Below, in pieces: positions 32,679 to 39,924 of a DNA stretch of 49,129 nucleotides. Under the pieces are notes generated by a model that searched no databases, was not told where the DNA came from, and saw nothing but the letters and a program-made list of their open reading frames with translations. How positions within the stretch are numbered: the stretch's first letter is position 1; every line of letters starts with the position of its first letter. Source of the DNA: an uncultured Collinsella sp. (GTDB lineage Bacteria; Actinomycetota; Coriobacteriia; Coriobacteriales; Coriobacteriaceae). The translations under genes and the position numbers were made by a program. The DNA lies in assembly GCA_902493515.1 (NCBI GenBank), contig CABUPE010000017.1, positions 1 to 49,129 on the forward strand, written 5' to 3'.

Positions 32679-34463
32679 CTAAGAACGCTTACGGCTCGCC
32701 ATGGTGCCTGCGGCGATAGCGGCTGTTCCCGCAAGGACGGTTGCCACGATGGCCGCACCCGAGGTGTCGCCGGTTGCCGCGAGCACGCCGGTAGTCTTGG
32801 CTTTCGTGGTTGAAGCCGCAACGGCCTTGGTCGGCTTTGAGCCCTCAGGCTTGGGGTTCTGCTTGGACTCCGCGGGCTTGCTTTCTGCGGGCTTGGTCTC
32901 GTCGGGCTTGGGGTCTTCCGGCTTGGCTACCTCGGGAGGTGCGATGGTCGTACTTTTGGCGACTGCTTTGATATAGAGGGAGTCGACCGTGGCGTCGCCC
33001 GTGCCGATGGCTTGGCCTGCCTCGTAGATGCCGTCACGGAGCTTGCGATAGTCAATGACCTTGCCGCCTTCGGGCGTCTGGATGGCGGCGTTCTCAATCT
33101 TGATGGTGCCGATTGTCTTGCCGTCAGCGCTCATGGCACGGGCAAAGATTGCCGCTGTATCTCCTTCGGCCGTTACCTTGCTGCGGATGATCGAAATGGC
33201 TGCGGGTGTGACGCCCTCGCTGGTCTGGGCGATGATGCCGATGTTCTCGCCTTGGGGTTCGCGCCTCGTCTCGCCATCTTGGTTTTCGCTGTAGGGGATG
33301 GGGCCGTTGCTGTTCTCGACATAGCGGGCTATGGCCTTGACAACGGAGTCGCTGATGTAGATGTGGCCGCCCTTCTCGTTGGGTCGATCGTTTCTGGTGG
33401 AGAATGCAGCCGAAACCTCGCCTTCCGCAAACGCGTCCACGGTGGAGCCGTTCTTGACGACGATGTCGTCCTGGTAGGTGAAGAGGGCGTTGGCGCCACC
33501 GTATCTGCCTTTACTTGCACGGACCGTCACGTTTGCATGATCGAGGGTGATGCCCTTGTGGGCATAGACGCCATATTCAACACCGTTTACGTTGAGGGAG
33601 GCGTTTGTGGCTGCGAGACTGCCCTTGGCCTCGACGGCAGCGTCTTTCTCGGAGCTTGCCTTGACCTGGCTGCCGTCCGAGATGTTGATATTGCCGCCGC
33701 TCCAAAGGGCCTCACCATCGGCTGAGCTTGCCTCGACCGTCCCGCCACCCTTGATGGTGAGGTTCTTGTCGGCTCCAATACCCTTGTCCTTGGTAGCCCT
33801 GGCGGTGACGGCTCCGCTGTCGTCAATCGTGATATTGCCGTTTGCCCTGATGCCATCCGATGCACCCGTGGCGTTGACGTTGCCCGAACCTTTGATAGCG
33901 AGATCACCTCCGGCATTGATGGCATCAAACCCAGTGCTCGTGGCGTTGACGGATCCGGCTCCGTCGATGTTGATATTACCCGTGGTGAGGATAGCGTCCT
34001 CAGTAGATGTCACGCTGAGCGTGCCGCCCTCGTCGCCTTGGATATTGAGCTCGGCATTCTCGTTAGTGCCATGAGAAACGTTGATGCTTTCGATCCATTC
34101 GGCAGTGACGATGTTGGTTCCCGAGTAATTCACGTTGAGCTTGCCTGCGGCCTGGATCTCGCCGCCGTTATAGTTGTTGAGCTTCAAGTCGTCGGCGCCG
34201 TCCCACGACCAGGTACCGGCCTCGTCGCTCGCCGCGGTGTTGTACTTGTTGCCGCCGACCTTGACCCATTCCGCTGCGAGCGAGACGCTCGGCATGAGCA
34301 GCGAGCTCACCGTGAGCGCGCACACGGCGCCCGCGACGATGCGGCGCGTCACGCGGCGCCAGCTGCCGTGCGCGAGTCCTATGCGACGGCGAACGTTGGG
34401 TTCGGCAACATGGGTTCCGGCGGTAGTGTCATTGCGTTTGGGGGTCGTGAACAAGGCTGCCAT
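32679..34463 (-). CDS. LAATG-anchored surface protein, beta-helix type (copy B)
   Basis: A 594-residue surface protein. It has an unusually long N-terminus (MAALFTTPKRND...RRVTRRIVAGAV) and a signal core ending SVSLAAEW. A long body of about 20-residue beta-strand repeats follows (patterns such as GNINIDGAGSVNATST, GNITIDDSGAVTA), typical of right-handed beta-helix/carbohydrate-binding domains. A Pro/Lys/Glu linker (PKPDETKPAESKPAESK) then leads to LAATGD, a hydrophobic helix and RKRS, a sortase sorting signal of the LAxTG type used by class E sortases. It is a paralog of the gene at 34735. Start ATG 34463 has GGGAG upstream. Confidence 0.88.
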   Translation of the reverse strand: MAALFTTPKRNDTTAGTHVAEPNVRRRIGLAHGSWRRVTRRIVAGAVCALTVSSLLMPSVSLAAEWVKVGGNKYNTAASDEAGTWSWDGADDLKLNNYNGGEIQAAGKLNVNYSGTNIVTAEWIESINVSHGTNENAELNIQGDEGGTLSVTSTEDAILTTGNINIDGAGSVNATSTGFDAINAGGDLAIKGSGNVNATGASDGIRANGNITIDDSGAVTARATKDKGIGADKNLTIKGGGTVEASSADGEALWSGGNINISDGSQVKASSEKDAAVEAKGSLAATNASLNVNGVEYGVYAHKGITLDHANVTVRASKGRYGGANALFTYQDDIVVKNGSTVDAFAEGEVSAAFSTRNDRPNEKGGHIYISDSVVKAIARYVENSNGPIPYSENQDGETRREPQGENIGIIAQTSEGVTPAAISIIRSKVTAEGDTAAIFARAMSADGKTIGTIKIENAAIQTPEGGKVIDYRKLRDGIYEAGQAIGTGDATVDSLYIKAVAKSTTIAPPEVAKPEDPKPDETKPAESKPAESKQNPKPEGSKPTKAVAASTTKAKTTGVLAATGDTSGAAIVATVLAGTAAIAAGTMASRKRS

Positions 34464-34734
34464 GGTTGCTCCCGTTCTCATAGGGCCTATACGACTAGAT
34501 TCAGCGTATCTGCTGGATGTTGCCGGCGGTAGTGCCGCTTGGAGGGCAAAATGGCCAAAATGGGGGAGAAATAGGCCGCACGCCGGCGCAGGGACCGGCG
34601 CTAAAAGAAAAGCGCGGGGCCGCATGGCGACTCCGCGCTTTATTGTTCAGCTTTTGCAGCCTTGCCTTTACGCTACGAAGAAGTAGACGAGGAAGGCAAA
34701 GGCCGCGATCCACCCGTCCCGTGCGAAAAAGTGT
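34464..34734. other. Duplicated leader with permease tail scar
   Basis: This 271-bp gap parallels the gap at 36502-36708: the same GGCGGTAGTGCCG leader block, the same AAAGCGCGG terminator hairpin (34602-34642), then a copy of the NCS2 permease 3' end. The tail copy at 34668-34713 would encode WIAAFAFLVYFFVA and a stop. It marks the junction of a tandem duplication. Confidence 0.85.
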
Positions 34735-36501
34735 TTACGAGCGCTTGCGGCTCACCACGGCGCCCGCGGCGATGGCGGCTGTTCCTGCAAGGGCGGCTGC
34801 CACGATGGCTGCGTTCGAGGCGTCGCCGGTTGCCGCGAGCTTGCCGGTGGTCTTGGCTCCCGTGGCTGCAACTGCAACGGTCTTGGTCGTCTTCGTGCCC
34901 TCGGACTTGGAACCCTCGGGCTTGGTCTCGCCTGGCTTCTCCTCGGGTTTGATCTCCTCGGGAGGCGCGATGACCGTGCTCTTGGCGACAGCTTCGTTAT
35001 AGGGGGAGTCGATCACAGCGTCGCCCGTGCCGATGGTTTGACCCACCACGTAGAAGATGCCGTCATCGAGTTCTTCCTTGTTGCGATAGCCAATGATCTT
35101 GCCGCCTGTGGGCGTCTGGATGGGAGCGCCTTCGATCTCGATGGTGCCGATTGTCTCGCCGTCCGCGCTCACGGCAAGGGCGAAGATTGCCGCCGTGTCT
35201 CCCTCAGCTGTGACCTTACTGCGGACAATCGAGATGGTCGCGGGCGTGATGCCCTCCTTGGTCCGGGCAAAGATGCCGATGTTCACGCCCCTATGCTCGG
35301 GAATGACCGCGCCGCTTTGGTCGTTGCTGTAGTGATCGGGGCCGTCGCTACCGGACTCGACATAGCGGGCTATAGCCTTGACAACGGAGTCACTAATGTA
35401 GATGTGACCACCCGCTTCGTTGGGGTAGTAGTTTCTGGTGGAGATTGCGGTCGAGAACTGGCCTTCTGCGAACGCATCCACGATCGAGCCGTTCTTGATG
35501 ACGATGTCGTCCTCGTCGGTGAAGAGGGCGCTGGCTTCATCGTTCCCTGCGCTTGCACGGACCGTTACGGTTGCGCCATCGAACGTGATGCCCTTGTAGA
35601 CATAGATGCCATACCCAACGCCACTTGCGTTGAGGGAAGCGTTCGTGACCGTGAGGCTGTTTTTACCGTCGATGGCGGCGTCTTCCTCGGAGCTTGCCTT
35701 GACCTGGCTGCCACCCGAGATCTCGATGTTGCCGTCGGCCCAAATCGAATTGTCTTTGATAGAGCTTGCCTCTACCTTGCCGCCGCCCTTTATGATGAGG
35801 TTCTCGTTAGCATCGATACCCTGATCCTCGGTGGCCTTGGCGGTGACGGTTCCGCTGTTGTCGATCGTGATGTTGCCGTCGGCCCTGATGCCATCCGAAT
35901 CGCCCGTGGCGTTAACGTTTCCCGAGCCCTTGATGGTGACATCGCCCCCGGCATCGATGGCATCGTGCTCGGTGCTCGTGGCGTTGACAGTGCCAGCGCC
36001 GTCGATGTTGATGCTGCCGACGGAAGTGATGGCGTCACGAGAAGATGTCACGTTGAGCGTGCTGGACGCGTCGCCCTGAATATTAAGCTCGGCGTTCTCG
36101 TTCGCGCCATCCTTAACCTTGATGCCGCGGCCGTCGCCGTTAGTGACGATGTTGTCGCCCTCGTAGCTCACGTTGAGCTTGCCCGCTGCCTCGATCGCGC
36201 CGCCGTTATAGCCGTTGAGCTTCATATCGTCGGCGCCGTCCCAGGCCCAGGTGCCGGCCTCGTCGCCTGCTGCAGTGTTGTACTGAGTGCCGCCGACGTT
36301 GACCCACTCGGCCGCGAGCGAGACGCTCGGCATGAGCAGCGAGCTCACCGTAAGCGCGCATACGGCGCCTACAACGATGCGGCGCGTCACGCGGCGCCAG
36401 CTGCCGTGTGCGAGCAGCGTGCGACGGCGCACGTCGGGCTCGACAAAATGGGCTCCAGAGGTTTTGTCATTGCGCTTGGGGGTCGTGAACAAGGCGGCCA
36501 T
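34735..36501 (-). CDS. LAATG-anchored surface protein, beta-helix type (copy A)
   Basis: A 588-residue surface protein, closely similar to the one at 32679 from end to end. It shares the MAALFTTPKRND start, the RRVTRRIVVGAV...SVSLAAEW signal region, beta-strand repeats (GNITIDNSGTVTA, GDVTIKGSGNVNATG) and the LAATGD, hydrophobic helix and RKRS end. The linker differs (PEEKPGETKPEGSKSEGTK). The protein is probably attached to the wall or S-layer-like surface and exposed to the gut. Start ATG 36501. It lies directly downstream of the NCS2 permease gene and its terminator, which suggests it is the original copy. Confidence 0.88.
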   Translation of the reverse strand: MAALFTTPKRNDKTSGAHFVEPDVRRRTLLAHGSWRRVTRRIVVGAVCALTVSSLLMPSVSLAAEWVNVGGTQYNTAAGDEAGTWAWDGADDMKLNGYNGGAIEAAGKLNVSYEGDNIVTNGDGRGIKVKDGANENAELNIQGDASSTLNVTSSRDAITSVGSINIDGAGTVNATSTEHDAIDAGGDVTIKGSGNVNATGDSDGIRADGNITIDNSGTVTAKATEDQGIDANENLIIKGGGKVEASSIKDNSIWADGNIEISGGSQVKASSEEDAAIDGKNSLTVTNASLNASGVGYGIYVYKGITFDGATVTVRASAGNDEASALFTDEDDIVIKNGSIVDAFAEGQFSTAISTRNYYPNEAGGHIYISDSVVKAIARYVESGSDGPDHYSNDQSGAVIPEHRGVNIGIFARTKEGITPATISIVRSKVTAEGDTAAIFALAVSADGETIGTIEIEGAPIQTPTGGKIIGYRNKEELDDGIFYVVGQTIGTGDAVIDSPYNEAVAKSTVIAPPEEIKPEEKPGETKPEGSKSEGTKTTKTVAVAATGAKTTGKLAATGDASNAAIVAAALAGTAAIAAGAVVSRKRS

Positions 36502-36708
36502 GGTTACTCCCATCCTCATAGGGCCTATGCGATTACGCCCAGCATATCTGCAGGATGAAGCCGGCGGTAGTGCCGTTTGGAGGGCAAAATGTCCAAAACT
36601 TGGGAAGCAATACATCGCGCGTCCGTGCGTTGCCTGGCTTTAAAAGAAAAGCGCGGAGCCGCTCGATGCGACTCCGCGCTTTGGTGTTCTGCTTTGGCAG
36701 CTTTGCCG
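36502..36708. other. Leader of surface gene copy A and permease terminator
   Basis: A 207-bp region that contains the permease terminator, an 11-bp stem AAAGCGCGGAG/CTCCGCGCTTT at 36648-36682 with TTTTCTTTT on the minus strand. The promoter and leader of the copy A surface gene follow. The whole block recurs upstream of copy B. Confidence 0.85.
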
Positions 36709-38022
36709 CTACGCTACAAAGAAGTAGACGAGGAAGGCAAGGGCTGCGATCCACATGAGCGGCTTGATCTTGGAGGCCTCGCCCTTAAAGAGCGCGACGA
36801 TCACGTAGGCGATAAAGCCCAGGCCGATTCCGGCAGAGATGGAGTAGGTGAAGGGCACGCCGGCGACAATCATGAACGCCGGGAAACCCTGCGACACGTC
36901 GGACCAGTCGATCTCGGAGGCCTCGCTCATCATGAGGTAGCCGACGTAGACCAGAGCACCGCAGGTGGCGGCACTGGAAACGATGGTGACGATGGGGGAG
37001 AAGAACGCGGCGAGAATGAACAGCACGCCGGTGGTGACGGAGGTGAGGCCCGTGCGGCCACCGTCGGCAGCGCCAGAGGTGGACTCGACGAAGGTGGTGA
37101 TGGAGGAGACGCCCATAAAGCCACCGGCAGCAGCGGCCACGGAGTCGACGACCAGGATGGGGCGGATGTCCTCGACATTGCCGTCCTCGGTCAAGAACTC
37201 GCCCTGCTTGGCGACGGCCATCGCGGTGCCCATGGTGTCGAAGAAGTCGCTCATGAGCAGCGAGAAGGCAACGACGAGCAGCATCGGGTCGGTCAGAACC
37301 TTCACGATGGCCATGTTGCCATCGGCGGTGCTGGCAAACGGGGCGCCAAAGGTCGAGAAGTCGAGCGGTGCGATGAGACCCTCGGGCGCATGGGTGACGC
37401 CCAGCGGGATACCGGCGATAACGGCGACGATGATGCCGATGAGCAGCGAGCCCGGCACGTTGCGGGAAGCCAGGGCAACCGTCACGATGATGGAGATGAT
37501 GCCGACGATAAAGGTGGGGGAGGCGATGTCGCCCAGGCCGACGAGCGTACCGGCGCCAGCGGTGATAATGCCGGCGTCGCACAGGCCGATCATGGCGATG
37601 AACAGGCCCAAGCCAACCGAGATGGCGTGGCGCAGGACCACGGGGATGGCGTCCATAATGGCCTCGCGCAGGCCGCACAGGACGAGCAGCAAGATGACGA
37701 TACCCTCGAGGAAGATAACGCTCATGGCAACGTGCCAGTCGCCGCCGCACATGGTGGTGGCGATGCCCGCGATCATGGCGTTGATGCCCAGGCCCGACGC
37801 GCAGGCGAGCGGGCGGTTGGCGAAGATACCCATGCAGATGGTCATGATGCCGGCGCCCAGGCAGGTGGCGCAGGCGAGCGCTCCCGCATCGATGCCGGCG
37901 CCCGAGAGCACCGCGGGGTTGACGGCAATGATGTAGGCCATTGCCAGGAACGTTGTCAGTCCAGCGCGAAGTTCGGTCCCGATTGTGGACTTGCGCTCAC
38001 TGACGTGAAAAAGTTCGTCCAT
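36709..38022 (-). CDS. NCS2-family nucleobase permease (AzgA/PbuG type)
   Basis: A 437-residue membrane transporter of about 14 segments, in the hypoxanthine/guanine/adenine branch. It opens FHVSERKSTIGTELRAGLTTFLAMAYIIAVNP, the AzgA/PbuG signature, followed by LACASGLGINAM and the SSITTFVESTSGAADGGRTGLTSVTTG motif. It ends MWIAALAFLVYFFVA. Start ATG 38022 is preceded by AAGGAAAGGG; codons upstream to 38079 are outside the family. A partial copy of its last codons sits between the two surface genes. It probably imports purines with protons. Confidence 0.93.
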   Translation of the reverse strand: MDELFHVSERKSTIGTELRAGLTTFLAMAYIIAVNPAVLSGAGIDAGALACATCLGAGIMTICMGIFANRPLACASGLGINAMIAGIATTMCGGDWHVAMSVIFLEGIVILLLVLCGLREAIMDAIPVVLRHAISVGLGLFIAMIGLCDAGIITAGAGTLVGLGDIASPTFIVGIISIIVTVALASRNVPGSLLIGIIVAVIAGIPLGVTHAPEGLIAPLDFSTFGAPFASTADGNMAIVKVLTDPMLLVVAFSLLMSDFFDTMGTAMAVAKQGEFLTEDGNVEDIRPILVVDSVAAAAGGFMGVSSITTFVESTSGAADGGRTGLTSVTTGVLFILAAFFSPIVTIVSSAATCGALVYVGYLMMSEASEIDWSDVSQGFPAFMIVAGVPFTYSISAGIGLGFIAYVIVALFKGEASKIKPLMWIAALAFLVYFFVA

Positions 38023-38215
38023 GCATACCCTTTCCTTGTTCGGCCCCGAGTTTAGGCCGATTGACACGAACGTTCTCACTATAGCCCCTTTACGACGCTG
38101 TTGTTCCTCGCATGTTGATGTTCGGCGCTTTGTAGCAGACGGACGGTATTTTTCGCATGAAAATGTGTGGGTACCGTATACTTAAGCAGTTACAACGACC
38201 CCTATGGAGGAACGT

Positions 38216-38635
38216 ATGATTAAAGAGCTCTGCCACGACGAGGCTATCCTGTCCCAGCGTTGCGAGGTTGCGACTGTCGAGGACGAGTCGGTCGCACAGG
38301 ACCTGATCGATACCATCAAGTCGCTCGAGGACGCCGGCTGCCTTGCCGCCAACCAGATTGGCGTTACCAAGAAGGTCTGCGTCTACCTGGACGACGCCGG
38401 CGAGCCCCACGTGCTCTACAACCCCCGTCTGGTGTTTGGCCTGGGCGCCAGCAAGATGGAGGAGAGCTGCCTGACGCACGACGAGATCACCAAGTCCACG
38501 CGCTACATCAAGTGCAAGGTCGCTTATGACGTGATCGTAGACGGCAAGATGCGCGAGCGCAAGCAGGGCTTCGTCGGCTTCGAGGCTCAAATGATTCAAC
38601 ACATGATTGATCACTGTCTAGGAAAGTTGGTCTAA
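38216..38635 (+). CDS. Peptide deformylase homolog lacking the catalytic Glu
   Basis: A 139-residue member of the Def family. It keeps GCLAANQIG at 41-49 (usual GxGLAAxQ) and ESCLT at 83-87 (usual EGCLS, with metal-ligand Cys85). The zinc motif HExxH is HMIDH at 129-133, so the two metal-binding His remain but the catalytic Glu is Met. Loss of that Glu abolishes deformylation in E. coli Def. A formyl-Met-binding or regulatory role, or decay, are possible. An intact Def is encoded at 45957. The ATG 38216 follows GGAGG. Its stop is inside a large hairpin. Confidence 0.85.
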   Translation: MIKELCHDEAILSQRCEVATVEDESVAQDLIDTIKSLEDAGCLAANQIGVTKKVCVYLDDAGEPHVLYNPRLVFGLGASKMEESCLTHDEITKSTRYIKCKVAYDVIVDGKMRERKQGFVGFEAQMIQHMIDHCLGKLV

Positions 38636-38735
38636 GGGGACCAAAGCACCGCACCTTGCCGCTCAATCGTCGCTCGCGTACCTTAAGTACGCTTCGCTCC
38701 TCTTTCGTGGCAATCTGCGGCACTTTGACCCCTTA
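38633..38735. repeat. Long imperfect cruciform overlapping the deformylase-homolog stop
   Basis: A roughly 103-base imperfect inverted repeat. TAAGGGG pairs with CCCCTTA, AAAG/CTTT and CCGCA/TGCGG follow, and TTGCC/GGCAA leads to a GCGTACCTTAAGTACGC centre. Its left end is the TAA of the deformylase-homolog gene. A repeat or structured RNA rather than a simple terminator (no T-run). Confidence 0.7.
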
Positions 38736-38780
38736 GACGACCTGCGGGGTTAACTTGGTTGAGTTTATCCTGCTTGAATA

Positions 38781-38816
38781 GTCCGGGCGTGACATTGTTG
38801 TCATGTCCGGGTTTTT
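38781..38816 (+). terminator. Terminator before the bile salt hydrolase-like gene
   Basis: A stem of about 12 bp including G-U pairs (GTCCGGGCGTGACA / TGTCATGTCCGGG) is followed by TTTTT. It lies downstream of the deformylase homolog and upstream of the choloylglycine hydrolase gene, separating the two. Confidence 0.8.
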
Positions 38817-38879
38817 GTGTTTAGCGCCTCTTTGTTTGGTGACAATAACCTTAGCAAGAACGTAAAGCTGGGAGGCGCT

Positions 38880-39845
38880 ATGTGTACGAGCATTCGATTT
38901 ACCGATAATTCCGGCCACATGTATCTAGGCCGCAACCTCGACTGGAGCTTTGACTACGGCCAACAGGTTCGCGTGATGCCGCGCGGGTTTCACATTCCGT
39001 ATTCGTTTATCGACGACGCAACAGCGGCACACGCGGTGATCGGTATGTGCATCGATTACAAGAACTATCCCATGTTCTTCGACTGCGGCAACGATGCGGG
39101 CCTCGCCGTGGCGGGTCTCAATTTCCCGGGTTATGCCGAGTATGCCGAGGACCCTGTCGACGGCAAGACCAATATCGCAGCCTATGAGTTTCCCCTGTGG
39201 GTGGCAGCGACGTTCTCGACGGTCGACGAGGTCGAGGCTGCGCTGCGCGATACGGTGATTGTCGCCAAATCTGCAGGAGAGGGGCTGGGCGTGTCGCTGC
39301 TCCATTGGATTATCGGCGACAGCCAGCGTAGCATCGTGGTCGAGATGATGGCTGACGGCCTGCATGTATACGACGATCCGGTCGACACCCTTGCCAATCA
39401 GCCCACCTTCCCGTGGCACATGGAAAACCTGCGCACCTATATCACGGCCACAAGCGATTTTCCGCAGACGGCGACATGGCGTGGCGCCGAGCTCAAGCCC
39501 TATGGCGCGGGTGCCGGCATGCGCGGTATTCCGGGTGACTGCTATTCGCCGAGCCGTTTTGTAAAGGCGGCGTACCTCAATGCCAATTACCCGCAAAAGG
39601 AGAGCGAGACCGAAAACGTCGTCCGCATGTTCCGTTCACTCGAGGGCGTGGTGATGATTGAGGGGGCGTCCAGGATGGGCGATGGCAAGTTCGAGAAGAC
39701 TATCTATACCGGATGCTTTAGCGCGCGCACGGGCAATTATTACTACGCGATGTATGGGGATCCGTCGATTCGCTACGTGAGCCTGACGGATGCCGAGGGC
39801 GCGAGCCCCGATAGACTCGTGGTTCCCGAGCCGCGTCGTTCGTAG
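38880..39845 (+). CDS. bsh: Choloylglycine hydrolase family protein, probable bile salt hydrolase
   Basis: An Ntn-hydrolase of 321 residues. ATG is followed directly by Cys2, which becomes the N-terminal nucleophile after Met removal. Catalytic residues fit the family: Arg18 and Asp21 in GRNLDW, Asn81 in GLNFPGYAEY, Asn in LANQPTFPW, and the Arg in GDCYSPSRF. Such enzymes cleave the taurine or glycine from conjugated bile acids, a common gut trait; penicillin V acylases share the fold, so substrate is inferred. GGGAGG precedes the ATG at 38880. No signal peptide. Confidence 0.9.
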   Translation: MCTSIRFTDNSGHMYLGRNLDWSFDYGQQVRVMPRGFHIPYSFIDDATAAHAVIGMCIDYKNYPMFFDCGNDAGLAVAGLNFPGYAEYAEDPVDGKTNIAAYEFPLWVAATFSTVDEVEAALRDTVIVAKSAGEGLGVSLLHWIIGDSQRSIVVEMMADGLHVYDDPVDTLANQPTFPWHMENLRTYITATSDFPQTATWRGAELKPYGAGAGMRGIPGDCYSPSRFVKAAYLNANYPQKESETENVVRMFRSLEGVVMIEGASRMGDGKFEKTIYTGCFSARTGNYYYAMYGDPSIRYVSLTDAEGASPDRLVVPEPRRS

Positions 39846-39869
39846 CCGCTAGCTTTACTGCAATACAAG

Positions 39870-39905
39870 ACGGCCCTGCATCTCTCGCGAGGTGCAGGGC
39901 CGCTA
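39870..39905. terminator. Hairpin between bsh and kup
   Basis: CGGCCCTGCA / TGCAGGGCCG stem with a loop of about 12 bases lies between the convergent bsh and kup stops. Short flanking T/A runs only; probable bidirectional terminator. Confidence 0.7.
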
Positions 39906-39924
39906 TCGTCGATGGGTGACGGCG

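Noticed and set aside
35038..36558. 506-codon frame on the plus strand
   Set aside because: Antisense to surface protein copy A, with no ribosome binding site; shadow frame.
36577..38055. 492-codon frame on the plus strand
   Set aside because: Antisense to the NCS2 permease, low-complexity Gly/Asp/His; shadow frame.
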